64,000 nt of DNA from Cyanobium sp. E1_MAG_00006 (GTDB taxonomy: Bacteria > Cyanobacteriota > Cyanobacteriia > PCC-6307 > Cyanobiaceae). The number at the start of each line of letters is the position of its first letter. The first letter of the stretch is position 1. The notes beneath the pieces were generated by a model. The model did not search any database and was not told the origin of the DNA. It worked only from the letters and a program-made list of their open reading frames with translations. The position numbers were made by a program, and so were the translations under genes. The DNA is taken from positions 32,952 to 96,951 of the forward strand of contig JAIYAQ010000010.1 in the NCBI GenBank assembly GCA_027488975.1, read 5' to 3'. Below, in pieces: positions 46,356 to 55,175 of the stretch.

Positions 46356-47726
46356 TCACTTGCCGATGCAGAAGCGTGCAAACACCCGATCCAGCACCGC
46401 CTCACTCACCTCCGCACCGGTGATCTCACCGAGTGCCCGCACAGCGGCGCGCAGATCGATAGTCCAGAAGTCCCACGGCAGCAGCTGTTGGGCGGCCTCC
46501 AGGCTGCGGCCGAGGCTGTCCGCCGCCTGCTGGGCGAGATCTCGCTGGCGGTGGTTGAGGGCCACCTGCAGGCCCTGATCGCCGCAGTGGCCGCAGCAGC
46601 GCAGCAGGGCTGCCACCAGCTGCTCCTGCCCCGCCCCTGTGAGCGCACTGATGCAGACATCCGCCGAGCCGGCGCTGTCCGATGCGGCCTGATCGGCCTT
46701 GTTGCCCACCCGCAGCAACGGCACCCCGGCCGGCACCTGGCTGAGCAATTCGGCGTCCTCAGCGGTCCAGCCGGCGGCCAGATCAAAGAGCAGCAGCACC
46801 GCATCGGCTGCCTGCAGCGCCGCCCGACTGCGTTCAATGCCGATCTGCTCCACGCGATCGTTGGTGGATCGGATGCCGGCCGTGTCGAGCAGGGTGAGGG
46901 GCACCCCCTCCAGCACCAGTTCGCTCTCCACCAGATCACGCGTGGTGCCGGGCAGGTCGGTCACGATCGCCCGCTCGCTGCGGCTGAGGCGGTTGAGCAG
47001 GCTGGATTTACCCACATTGGGCCGACCCACGATCGCCACACGCAGGCCCTCGCGCAGCAGCTGCCCCTGCGCGGCCTCCGCCAGCAGCTGCTCCAGCTCG
47101 ATCCGCACCGCCGCCAGCTCGGCCGGCACAGCAGCGGCATCGAGGGGCGGCAGGTCGTCCTCGAAATCCACCCGGGCCTCCAGTTCCGCCAGTTGATCGA
47201 GCAGGCGCTCACGCAGAGCGGCGATGCGGCGTTCCAGACCACCATCGAGGCCGGCCATGGCCAGCTGGGCGGCGCGGCGGCTGCGGGCGGTGATCAGTTC
47301 ACTGATCGCCTCGGCGCGGGTGAGATCGAGCCGGCCGTTCAGGAACGCCCGCTGGCTGAACTCCCCCGGCAGGGCCCGGCGGGCGCCGGCGGCGAGCACC
47401 AGCTCCAGCACCCGCTGCACGCTGATCAGACCGCCGTGGCAGTGGAACTCCACCACGGTTTCGCGGGTGAAGCTGCGCGGGGCCCGCATCAGCAGCAGCA
47501 GGGCCTCATCCACCCGCTCCCCGCTGGCGGGATCGCGCACGTGGCCGTAGAGCACGCGATGGCTCTCCCACTCCTGCTGGCCCGGCGCGTGAAACAGGCT
47601 CCTGCCGATGGCCTCAGCCTCAGAGCCCGAGAGGCGCACGATCGCCACGCTGCCCTCACCGGCGGCAACGGCCGTGGCAACCGCTGCAATGGTGTCGTCG
47701 GCCAAGGCAGTGGGCAAGCGATGCAT
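46356..47726 (-). CDS. mnmE: tRNA-5-carboxymethylaminomethyl-2-thiouridine synthesis GTPase
   Basis: 456 residues from the ATG at 47726; the 54 codons open upstream include no conserved sequence. N-terminal TrmE domain begins DDTIAAVATAVAAGEGSVAIVRLSG; the G domain has VGRPNVGKSSLLNRLS, the G2/G3 region GTTRDLVESELVLEGVPLTLLDTAGI, and NKADQAA. The protein ends with the conserved CIGK motif (FARFCIGK). With MnmG it modifies U34 of several tRNAs. Confidence 0.95.
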   Translation of the reverse strand: MHRLPTALADDTIAAVATAVAAGEGSVAIVRLSGSEAEAIGRSLFHAPGQQEWESHRVLYGHVRDPASGERVDEALLLLMRAPRSFTRETVVEFHCHGGLISVQRVLELVLAAGARRALPGEFSQRAFLNGRLDLTRAEAISELITARSRRAAQLAMAGLDGGLERRIAALRERLLDQLAELEARVDFEDDLPPLDAAAVPAELAAVRIELEQLLAEAAQGQLLREGLRVAIVGRPNVGKSSLLNRLSRSERAIVTDLPGTTRDLVESELVLEGVPLTLLDTAGIRSTNDRVEQIGIERSRAALQAADAVLLLFDLAAGWTAEDAELLSQVPAGVPLLRVGNKADQAASDSAGSADVCISALTGAGQEQLVAALLRCCGHCGDQGLQVALNHRQRDLAQQAADSLGRSLEAAQQLLPWDFWTIDLRAAVRALGEITGAEVSEAVLDRVFARFCIGK

Positions 47727-48221
47727 CCAGTGTCGCCCCCAGAGCTCAGCAGTTGAGTTCTGGCCATCAGATGCAGACCATGGGCTAAATGGCCACCCGC
47801 CAGGAAGGCGCAACTCGCAGAACAAGTCCATAAGTACTGGGTGGAACAGGGTCGACAACGCGCACTGTCGAGAAATCAGTCGAGGCAAACGACAGCGACT
47901 GGCAGTTGTCTGGGGTCAGCCACATAACAATTGCGCAGCATGTTCATGGAGAGGGAGCGGCCAAGCGGACCCTCCAGCCACACAATGGCCTGGGCACCAT
48001 TGAGCGGGAGCGGTGCTGAGGGCGTCCACAGATCTGCTGAAGCAAGCAACGGCAGCAGCAAGGCGATGATGCCCACAGCAATCAACAAGGGGTCAAGCCA
48101 TAGGCTGAACCCGAGGCCAGCACCAAGGCGGTAGCAGAGGGAGGAAGGATTCAGAACTGCCGCAGCCTGGCAGCATCGCCGCACACCGCTAGGGTTTGGC
48201 TGACCAACGATCAGATAGCTC
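47727..48221. other. low-confidence region between mnmE and the accessory island
   Basis: 495 bases in which base composition starts to fall from that of the backbone. Apart from the doubtful minus-strand frame at 47876-48253 no gene is convincing. No tRNA or terminator was recognised. It marks the boundary between the conserved chromosome and the accessory stretch. Confidence 0.5.
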
Positions 48222-48253
48222 GTGGGAAGACTGAGCTCAGGCTCCAAGGCCAT
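47876..48253 (-). CDS. possible one-helix membrane protein
   Basis: 125 residues from the ATG at 48253. A single hydrophobic helix (SLWLDPLLIAVGIIALLLPLLAS) is followed by a C-terminal part LWTPSAPLPLNGAQAIVWLEGPLGRSLSMN. It overlaps the start of the plus-strand secreted gene by about 30 bases, so one of the two starts is wrong or one is not a gene. No family recognised. Confidence 0.3.
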   Translation of the reverse strand: MALEPELSLPTSYLIVGQPNPSGVRRCCQAAAVLNPSSLCYRLGAGLGFSLWLDPLLIAVGIIALLLPLLASADLWTPSAPLPLNGAQAIVWLEGPLGRSLSMNMLRNCYVADPRQLPVAVVCLD

Positions 48254-48557
48254 ACCTGTACAAGCCTTCGCGCTGGCAGGCCTTCTGACGCTGATCCTCC
48301 CCAATGCCAACGCCCAAACCATGGGCGCCAGCAGCACCTCTACCGGTTCATTTCACATTCCGGTGACCACCACAGGTGCTGGGAGGACCATCTATGGCGC
48401 TGGAAGCCTGAATGTATTGAACCAGGGGGGAAGCTTAGTGGTACCAAGTTTCACCTTCGGCCTGCCCGAGCGCCCCAAATCTATGATACCTCAACCGCTA
48501 TTTCAAACACCGAAGCCCTTCGAACCGGACCTAGGCCCCTTTGAAGCAAACCGTTAA
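48222..48557 (+). CDS. small secreted hypothetical protein (111 aa)
   Basis: 111 residues from a GTG at 48222. A classical signal peptide (VQAFALAGLLTLILPNANAQ, about residues 13-32) with an Ala-X-Ala-type end precedes a Ser/Thr/Gly-rich mature part (GASSTSTGSFHIPVTTTGAG, then VLNQGGSLVVPSFTFGLP). No cysteine. The leader ending -NAQ resembles that of the secreted protein at 52594. It is the first of several short orphan secreted proteins on this strand. Confidence 0.5.
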   Translation: MGRLSSGSKAIPVQAFALAGLLTLILPNANAQTMGASSTSTGSFHIPVTTTGAGRTIYGAGSLNVLNQGGSLVVPSFTFGLPERPKSMIPQPLFQTPKPFEPDLGPFEANR

Positions 48558-48784
48558 TCCCGGCCTGGGACAACCAGCTCGCAGCGCTTAAACGGTGGAA
48601 CTTGGTAAGCCAAGGGAAGCTCTGGATAAATGGGGTTTGATCCATTCACGGGGCTCGGCAACGCTGGTTTGATCGTTCTTTTTCCCTGAGGCCTCCTTCT
48701 GATGGCTTTGGGCTGGTTGTTGGAAGCTGAATCGAGGTGTTCAAGCACACCAAGTCCTTCTCAGCTTGCGGCGAGTAACCGTCG

Positions 48785-49762
48785 TCATGCCTGGAACTGA
48801 TTCGACAATGCCGCCAGCACATTGATCTTGCAGTGGTTCTTAGCCAGGCCGCGCAGCCTGGTCTTCTGAAAGCCGAACTGCTACTTGATCACCCGGAAAG
48901 GATGCTCAACCTTGGAGCGAATGTGAGCTTTGGCCGTGTCGCACAGCTCCTGCAGCTTTCAATCTGGTGTATCCGGTAGAGCCCTGCGTTTGCCGGGTCG
49001 CATCGCCACCCTGAATTCCGTTGTCATGCCAGCCATCTCAGGCCTTTTGGCGATGCCCTGGTGGCCAGCATCGGCATAGACGACCTGCTCATCACCATGC
49101 AGGAGATCGGCTGCTGGTGTCAGATCGTGCACGTTCGCTGCGGTGACCACGACCGAGTGGATCGGGCCGGAGCCCTGTCCACGCCTGCGTGGATCTACCG
49201 CTTCGCGGGCCTGCGGCTACATCCCGAAATACCACTGGTTGCCCTTTTGGGTCTGGTGCATCTCCGGATACCGCTTCCCTTCCTTGTTCTTGGTGGAACT
49301 GGGCGCGGCGATCAAAGTGGCTTCCTCGATCGTGCACTGGCGCATCGTCATGCCTTTCTCTGTGAGATGGGCTTTAACGGTCTCAAAAATCTGCTCGCCC
49401 AGCCCATTCTTCTCCAGCAGGTGGCGGAAGATGAGGATCGTGGTCTCATCGGGGATCCGACCGATGATCAGCTCGATGCCGGCAAAGCGACGCATGGTTG
49501 GCACCTCCATCAGGGCCTCTTCCATCGCCGGGTCGCTGAGGGCATACCACTGCTGCCGCAGGTGGATCCGCAGCATCGTGGCCAGTGGGAACGGAAGCCA
49601 GCCGCCTTTCTTGCTGAGCTTGGGGGATTGGGGCTCGATCCACGCGAGCAGCGCCTGTCAGGGCACCACCGCCTCCATCTCAGAGAGAAACTTCTTCCGC
49701 TTGGTCTGCTTCTGGGCCGTGGTCAGCTCGTAATCCGAGAAGCCGAGCTGCTTGACACCCAT
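48785..49762 (-). pseudogene. IS5-family transposase, degenerate
   Basis: Reading minus strand from the ATG at 49762, the frame encodes a typical IS5 N-terminus (KQTKRKKFLSEMEAVVP), then an in-frame TGA at 49658-49660 where a Trp is expected. It continues IEPQSPKLSK, LATMLRIHLRQQWYALSDPAMEEAL, up to GNQWYFGM. A frameshift near 49217 leads into VVVTAANVHDLTPAADLLHGDEQVVYADAGHQGI, and more stops (TGA near 48958-48960, TAG in the VIK-QFGFQKTRLRG segment) follow before the natural end near 48785. DDE transposase, clearly dead; several independent lesions. Confidence 0.85.
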
Positions 49763-49840
49763 CACCCCAGTCCTGGTCTGCGATCACAGTAACGTGACCC
49801 CCTTCGTCGATCCAGTGCTTAAGAGAGAGGGTGGGTGTGG

Positions 49841-50740
49841 TCATGCTGCAGCTCCCTGTTGAGCTGCCTCCAGGGGCGTACGCCCCTGGAGAGCCGAGTG
49901 AGGCCTGAATGTGTTGTACTCCCAGCGCCAGCGATCAGCCAGCAGTTGGGCCTCGGGAGCCGTAGTGAACAGCTCGGTATTGAGGAACTCATCCCTGAAC
50001 CGCCCGTTGAAAGACTCGGCAAAGCCGTTCTCCCACGGAGATCCAGGCTCGATGTAGGCCGTGCTGGTGGTGGTGCTGGCCTCGCACCAGTCCCGTAGGG
50101 CCTGGGCAATGAGCTCCCGCCCGTTGTCCGTCCGGATGAACGCCGGTGCCGGGTAGAGGCTGGTGAGCTCCTCGAGCACCGCCACCACGTCCTTGGCCTT
50201 GCAGCGCCTGCCCACCCTGATGGCCAGGCAGAGGCGGCTGTGCTCGTCGATCACGTTCAGGAACTTGAGTCTGCGGCCATCGGCGGTGGCATCGAACTGG
50301 AAATCCATGGCCCACACCTGGTGGGGATACTCAACCCGGTGCCGCCTCACCGAACCATCGGCGGGCCGTGCCCGCTTCCTCTTCCTGGGAGTAGGCCGCT
50401 GCAGACCCTCCTCCCGCCAGAGCCGTTGCACCCGCTTGTGGTTAAGCGTCCAGCCTTCCCGCCGCAGCAGGCGGTAGGCCATGCGCCGGCCCCAGCGGAT
50501 GTGAATCGCACCGAGAGGTGCGCTTAGCTGCGCAGCGGCAATCTCCCGGAGGCGTTGGCGCAGCTAGGCCTCCTCGATGTCGACGATCTTGCCCCCATGG
50601 CGCTGGGTGCTGCGGTGTTGCCCCGCCACCCGGCAGACAAACCGTTCAGAAGCCCGGTAACGATCCTGCAGAACCTTGACGGCCCGCCGGCGGCGTTCCG
50701 GGCTCAGAAGTTTCCCGTCGCACCGCAAGGTGCGCCTCAC
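49841..50740 (-). pseudogene. IS3-family transposase OrfB with a nonsense codon
   Basis: About 300 codons with one internal stop. The upstream part reads LLSPERRRRAVKVLQDRYRASERFVCR and ends DIEEA before TAG at 50564-50566; the reading frame then stays open ([13 protein letters not shown]) through the rve/DDE domain: [22 protein letters not shown] (first Asp), [11 protein letters not shown] (second Asp), [21 protein letters not shown] (Glu). The stop is probably a CAG to TAG change. From the ATG at 50482 a 213-residue open fragment remains. Confidence 0.85.
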
Positions 50741-51033
50741 GGCGCAACAAGGTCCTTGAGAATGGCCTTCTCCAGCTCGGCCTCCGCCAGAAGCTTCTTG
50801 AACCTGGCATTTTTCTTCTCCAGCTGAGTCAGACGCCTGGCTTCCTCTGCCTGTACTCCGCCGTACTGCTGCCGCCAGCGGTGATAAGTCGGCTGCGCCA
50901 CCTCGATGACGCGGCAGATCACGACGACGGTCTTGCCCTGGGCGATCAGCTGCACGGCGGTTCACTGCTTCGCAGAAGCCTTCGGCTAGAGCTTGCGGAT
51001 AATCTGCTCCGGTGAGTGCCTGGTCCGTTTCAT
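50737..51033 (-). pseudogene. IS3-family OrfA, degenerate
   Basis: From the ATG at 51033 the frame starts KRTRHSPEQIIRKL, a textbook IS3 OrfA beginning, but is followed by TAG and TGA within the next ten codons. It resumes as LIAQGKTVVVICRVIEVAQPTYHRWRQQYGG with the HTH, then a Leu-zipper-like RRLTQLEKKNARFKKLLAEAELEKAILKDL and a normal stop at 50737. OrfA binds the IS ends; here it cannot be made whole. Confidence 0.8.
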
Positions 51034-51075
51034 GGTGAAGTCCCAGGCCCAGTCTGGCCGGCTGAGGACTCTCAT

Positions 51076-51973
51076 TCACTCTGGACCGATCTCCGGGGTC
51101 CACGTCACGAGCGTCTGGGCGTCATCGGCCCGCTTGCGGGCACCACGGCTGCGGCGTGCCGCACGCGTGCTGCGCTGTTCATCGCCACTGGCCTCGGCTG
51201 CTTCTGCCTCCTGCTCAGCCGTCTCGGCCTGTTCGTTCCGCTGAGCGGCCTTGGCTGCAGCAGCTTCTGCTTCCAGTTCAGCCATGGCCTTGCGGATCCA
51301 CTCCAACCGGCTGGAACGTCGCTGCAGTTCCTCAGGCAGCTTATCGCCCCGGTTGCCCTTGCCGTACTGGCCGTCCTCCTGGGCGTCGATGATCTCTGCC
51401 TTGCGCAGCAGAGCGCGCATCTCGGCGTCGAGCTGCCGCTCGGACTTGAGCATCCGCGCGTGGCTCATGGCCTTGTGCTTGCTGGCATTGGCTTTGACCT
51501 TGGTGCCATCCAGCGCCACCTGGCCCAGGCTCACCAGCCCTGCCTTCTGGCACAACCGCAGCACCTGAACGATCAGGCCAGCCAGGGCAGCCAGGTGCTG
51601 GCGACGGTAATCGCTGATCCGGCTGTGGTCCGGCTGCTGGTTGCCGGTCAGCACGCGGAAGGCGGCGTCCTCCCAGCAGGCCTTCTCGATCTTCCTGGAG
51701 CTGGGCGACCCGACGCAGTAGGCGTACAGGAGCAGCACCACCATCATCCGGGGCTCGTAGACCATCTCATCCCGCGGATCCTTCTGCCGGTAGACGGCGT
51801 GGATCGCCTCAGGATCCAGCTCAGTGGCCAGATCGAGCAGGAAGAACACCAGGTGGTTCGCCGGCAGCCAATCCACCGGTGATGGCGGACGCAGCAGCGT
51901 CTGCTAAGGATTCCAGGGGCGGAATGACTTTGGCTTGACGATTCCCCGTTGTCTCGCTCAGAACCTTTGCCAT
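51076..51973 (-). pseudogene. IS1182-family transposase, N-terminal part, frameshifted and truncated
   Basis: From 51973 a short frame (MAKVLSETTGNRQAKVIPP) would be the start; a frameshift near 51890 leads to the main frame QTLLRPPSPVDWLPANHLVFFLLDLATELD, continuing through YRQKDPRDEMVYEPRMMVVLLLYAYCVGSPSSRKIEKACWEDAAFRVLTGNQQPDHSRISDYRRQHL and VALDGTKVKANASKHKAMSHARM, with an Ala/Glu-rich coiled region. The second half with the last catalytic acid is missing; the frame ends at the IS3 border. Confidence 0.82.
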
Positions 51974-52593
51974 CACAGGGTTCTGGGCAGATGTCGGGCC
52001 GGCTGCGGAGAGGGAGCGAGCGGGGCTATGCGCCACATGCTCCTAGTCCTAAAGCCACCGTGTGATGCCGGCACCTAGAGTCAATAGGGAAAGAGGGATT
52101 CGCGGAGGTCGTGCTGAGCGAGGCCAGCAAGACAAGATGGAAAGCCATGGCAGGAAACGGGGGCTGTAGACAGATTCGCAGGTCTGGCTAAAGTCGGCAA
52201 AAGACTGGAACTCGTGGTAACGAGGCAAAAACGCAATGTCACAGAACTCCCCTGAGAGCCGGGCGACCCCAAGCAACATTGCAGGAAGACAACCGACTTT
52301 AGCGACTGCAGCCAGACAGATCCAAAATGCCAGCAGCCTAAAATTGGGTCATGGCGGCCTCCGAAAGTCGGCCAGGGAATTCCCCATCCAATGTAGAAGA
52401 GCGATGAACTAGGAAAAAGTAAGATCAACGTCTTGAGTCAGCGCATAGCTCCTAAATCACAACTGTTGATCCCCACCCAGCAATAGGGGGCACCGTCGGA
52501 GCCGCAAGCGCAGAGACCGAAGGACCCCAAAACATCCATATCTTGATTCCGATCATTTTTTGAACTGGAGTGCACCCGATCTTGAAACACCTA
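51974..52593. other. 620-base region without a recognised gene
   Basis: Only short frames without family likeness occur on either strand. An imperfect inverted structure is present: GTCTGGCTAAAGTCGG at 52182-52197 against CCGACTTTAGC at 52293-52303 and AGCCAGAC at 52310-52317. AAAGTCGGC recurs directly at 52190-52198 and 52364-52372. It could be a remnant of another mobile element, a structured RNA, or the regulatory region for the secreted-protein row. Confidence 0.5.
52182..52317. repeat. imperfect inverted repeat
   Basis: GCTAAAGTCGG (52187-52197) is the exact reverse complement of CCGACTTTAGC (52293-52303); the flanking GTCTGGCT (52182-52189) is the reverse complement of AGCCAGAC (52310-52317). 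The loop is about 95 bases. No T-run follows. Confidence 0.55.
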
Positions 52594-53013
52594 ATGTCAA
52601 TCATCCGATCATTCACCATCGGCCACATCGCATTGGCCACCTTCCTAAGCACAGATGTAAACGCCCAAAACATAACCTGCTCCGATCGCCAATGCAGCGG
52701 CACCGACATCATGGGGAACCCAGTACTTCTGCAGGTGAATTCTGACCGCCTGGACCGAAGACAAAGCTACACCGCACGAATTGGGGACAATGTAATCGAG
52801 GTGACGAGAGAACGCTCACCCCTTGTTAGTGCAGACTGGAATGGCCCAGTACTTCTTCAACGTCCGATCACCACGATTAATGGTCAGGTAGATGGCAACG
52901 CGGTGCGTCTGTATACGGAAAGCTCAGGCTTAACGACTGGCGAAGCATTTAACCAACCGATCACGTGTGCAGTCAATGGATGGTCAGTATTCAGACCCAC
53001 GGCGTGCTTCTAA
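52594..53013 (+). CDS. small secreted protein with Cys pairs (139 aa)
   Basis: 139 residues from the ATG at 52594 (a GTG at 52570 is in frame). Signal peptide IIRSFTIGHIALATFLSTDVNAQ followed by NITCSDRQCSG; further Cys in ITCAVNG and TACF at the end, so two disulfides are plausible. The mature part looks beta-rich (VLLQVNSDRLDRRQSYTARIGDN). No family recognised. Codon use and base composition are those of the low-GC island. Confidence 0.55.
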   Translation: MSIIRSFTIGHIALATFLSTDVNAQNITCSDRQCSGTDIMGNPVLLQVNSDRLDRRQSYTARIGDNVIEVTRERSPLVSADWNGPVLLQRPITTINGQVDGNAVRLYTESSGLTTGEAFNQPITCAVNGWSVFRPTACF

Positions 53014-53195
53014 TGCTCCAATCAACATCGATTCTAGGCGGGATGGAGAGATGGCTGAAGATCAGCGACGACACACGCTACGCCAAACTTCCACCATTAC
53101 CTAGGCTCATTCGAGCAGTCCGGGATCAAAGCTGAACCGATGAAGATTTACTAGCTATAGCCCTCAGTCTGTGCGAGGCCGACTTAGCCATCTCG

Positions 53196-53591
53196 ATGCA
53201 CAAGTACCCACACTGGCAGGGTCTCAGCGTCTTCTACGCAAGTGCCGTATTTTGCGCCCAGGGGCTTGGAGGCGACCTATGCAGCCATTATGGATACGAC
53301 TTTTGGACGTTTCTGCGAGGAATTGCTTCCCTTAGCCGAGATAGCGCTGACCCCGCTCAATACCACCAATGCATCAATGAGAATCGTTTCAACAGTCCAG
53401 TGGAAGACGATATTATAGTCAGACGGTTCGAGTCATTAGGCGAAGGAGACAAACGCAAACTGGGATGCATAGTAGACACAGTAGAGCAATTGCGACGCAT
53501 GGTCCCACGGGGGGGGCAGGCAAACGTTTGCAGCGAAGACTTCAGAAACAATCAGGGTCCATCCCGCAAAAGAGCCCCAGGCATTCCATAG
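53196..53591 (+). CDS. hypothetical Cys-containing, possibly secreted protein (131 aa)
   Basis: 131 residues. The N-terminal WQGLSVFYASAVFCAQGLGG is weakly hydrophobic and could be a signal peptide. Downstream are five further Cys or so (DLCSHYGYDF, YHQCINENRF, LGCIVDTVEQL, NVCSEDF), suggesting an extracytoplasmic fold. No homologue comes to mind. It precedes the 53.6-kb frame by 20 bases. Confidence 0.45.
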   Translation: MHKYPHWQGLSVFYASAVFCAQGLGGDLCSHYGYDFWTFLRGIASLSRDSADPAQYHQCINENRFNSPVEDDIIVRRFESLGEGDKRKLGCIVDTVEQLRRMVPRGGQANVCSEDFRNNQGPSRKRAPGIP

Positions 53592-53610
53592 CCACTGTCG
53601 AGGCACTAGT

Positions 53611-54123
53611 ATGGACATGAGAGATGGCATCCTCCTAAGATCGCCTTTTTGCCACCATGTACATCATGAAAGACCGTTCTACTGTATGGCGAGCATCTCA
53701 TTAACAAGCCACAACGGAGCATCAGCCCTTGCAAAACAGAGTGGGTGGCCAACAAACTCAAAGCTGGTGCTGTTCTACCACCTAGATCTCTACAACATTG
53801 CTACACCTACAGCAATCGTTGCAGGGACTGCCTTGATGCCTGAGCAGCCAGGGAGGGCGGAACGCTCCTTCTGGCTTTACGAGAAAGAACTGCCAGCAGA
53901 CGCACGGAGAGGGGTGAAACTTGAGATGGGCCAGAAGCAGTGGTTGTCGCCGAAAGGTCACCCTCAGGAGGCCTATGGCATGAAGTGCCTTGCAACACCA
54001 TATCAGCAGATTGATGAGATCCCTAAAGGACATCTAACCGTACCAAGCCTGGCTATCCAACCTGGAAGAAGATGCAGTCAAGTCAATACTAGAACTGTCG
54101 AGGCAACCATTAACGGAGACTAA
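53611..54123 (+). CDS. hypothetical protein (up to 170 aa)
   Basis: 170 residues from the ATG at 53611, or 145 from the internal ATG at 53686 (MASISLTSHNGAS). The later part (LVLFYHLDLYNIATPTAIVAGTALMPEQPG, SFWLYEKELPADARRGVKLEMGQ) resembles a folded domain but I do not recognise it. It ends one base before the next gene, which supports it being read as part of the row of small genes. A doubtful start. Confidence 0.4.
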   Translation: MDMRDGILLRSPFCHHVHHERPFYCMASISLTSHNGASALAKQSGWPTNSKLVLFYHLDLYNIATPTAIVAGTALMPEQPGRAERSFWLYEKELPADARRGVKLEMGQKQWLSPKGHPQEAYGMKCLATPYQQIDEIPKGHLTVPSLAIQPGRRCSQVNTRTVEATINGD

Positions 54124-54124
54124 C

Positions 54125-54532
54125 ATGAAAAGACTCTTCCGGCAATCAAGGAATAGCCTAGTCACAGGTATCGTCGCAAGTGGACTTATTTATATAACAG
54201 TACCTCCAGGCGCAACCGGGGATTCAAGAGATACAGATGGGGTTTTCAGTGCTCTGAACGCGAGCTTTGAACGATGCTTGCAGAAGGCAAGTCGACCAGG
54301 CTTTCCCTATTACAACAGGCCAGAAGCAGTAGACGCATGCAACCAAACCAAGACGCTTCTGCAAGATATCGGCAGGGGAGCCAGACAAGCTCGCAATCTT
54401 GCCTGCAGCAGTCGCGTCCCAGCTCTAGAATTTAACATCTGGATGGTCCAGTTTCTGGGAAACAGGAGAATGTCAACAGATGTCATGGAAAACTTGCGGC
54501 AGCTGAAACGCAACTGCTATAATGCTTTGTGA
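54125..54532 (+). CDS. small secreted protein with Cys (135 aa)
   Basis: 135 residues. An N-terminal signal-anchor (NSLVTGIVASGLIYITVPPGATG) is followed by a helical-looking mature part with four Cys (ASFERCLQKAS, AVDACNQTK, LACSSRVP, KRNCYNAL) at spacings that would suit two disulfides between helices. It starts one base after the previous stop and overlaps the longest form of the next gene. No family recognised. Confidence 0.55.
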   Translation: MKRLFRQSRNSLVTGIVASGLIYITVPPGATGDSRDTDGVFSALNASFERCLQKASRPGFPYYNRPEAVDACNQTKTLLQDIGRGARQARNLACSSRVPALEFNIWMVQFLGNRRMSTDVMENLRQLKRNCYNAL

Positions 54533-54551
54533 AGGTATTCAGGTACAGAGG

Positions 54552-55112
54552 ATGCTTCCAGCTCGGGCTCTAGCCTACTTTTTAGCCATACTGTCACTGG
54601 GAAGCAATACGATGGCCAAATCACAGACGCTTAAGGGAGTCAAAAGTGGCAGTTCGGTAGAGCTACGGTTACCGGCATTGACCATTACAGGGGTCACGAT
54701 GAATACAACTTCCGATGGCGCGCTCATCCAAACAACAATGGGACTGACTCGACAGCAAATCGAGATTAACAATCTGACCAACAAGAAAACAATTATTGAT
54801 ACTTACGCAGGTACATCAGTGCGCAGCACTACCCTTTTTGATCCCCAGACGTTCTCCGCCGGAACACCGGCCTCTAAAACACCCAACAACTGCGGTGCGC
54901 TAACGCGTAATGATCCTGCTTCAGGCAGCTCAAGCCCTGCCACATACACCTATCCCACAGTGGCAGGAACTCTGCCCGCACAGAATCCTCTTGGAGGGGA
55001 TTATTGGCTGGGCACAGGTTCCGATACAGGCACTGTCACGGAAGCACAACGATCGCTTCCCGCGGGAACGGGCTTGGGCATCACAGCCTACATCTGTCCG
55101 ATCGTTCCCTAA
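54552..55112 (+). CDS. secreted Ser/Thr/Gly-rich protein (186 aa)
   Basis: 186 residues from the ATG at 54552; an ATG ten codons earlier (54522) is open but places the signal peptide away from the N-terminus. The leader is LPARALAYFLAILSLGSNTMAKS. The mature part is Thr/Ser-rich and beta-like (ELRLPALTITGVTMNTTSDGALIQTTMGL) with two Cys (NNCGAL, YICPIVP) and PTVAGTLPAQNPLGG. Possibly a pilin-like or surface protein, but nothing specific can be assigned. Confidence 0.55.
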   Translation: MLPARALAYFLAILSLGSNTMAKSQTLKGVKSGSSVELRLPALTITGVTMNTTSDGALIQTTMGLTRQQIEINNLTNKKTIIDTYAGTSVRSTTLFDPQTFSAGTPASKTPNNCGALTRNDPASGSSSPATYTYPTVAGTLPAQNPLGGDYWLGTGSDTGTVTEAQRSLPAGTGLGITAYICPIVP

Positions 55113-55175
55113 CTTAGCTCACGTTGACCATCCGCATCCTCATTAACAAACACTAAGCGTCTACCTTGTGTTCCT

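Larger units (their letters stand above)
49809..51089 (-). mobile_element. IS3-family insertion sequence, degenerate
   Basis: An element with orfA and orfB in the order and overlap of the IS3 family. The likely ends are imperfect inverted sequences: on the left GATCCAGTGCTTAAGAGAG from about 49809, on the right the complement of CTCTCATTCACTCTGGACC ending about 51087. It sits inside or directly against the IS1182-type gene. Ends are inferred, not proven. Confidence 0.55.

Noticed and set aside
48554..48748. 64-codon minus-strand frame
   Set aside because: No ribosome binding site, signal peptide or recognisable motif; overlaps the end of the secreted-protein gene.
50564..51103. 179-codon minus-strand frame over the IS3 element
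   Set aside because: Only its last third is OrfB; the rest is the out-of-frame shadow of OrfA.
52081..52428. 115-codon minus-strand frame in the gene-free stretch
   Set aside because: Ser/Leu-rich without domain likeness, crosses the inverted repeat; probably chance.
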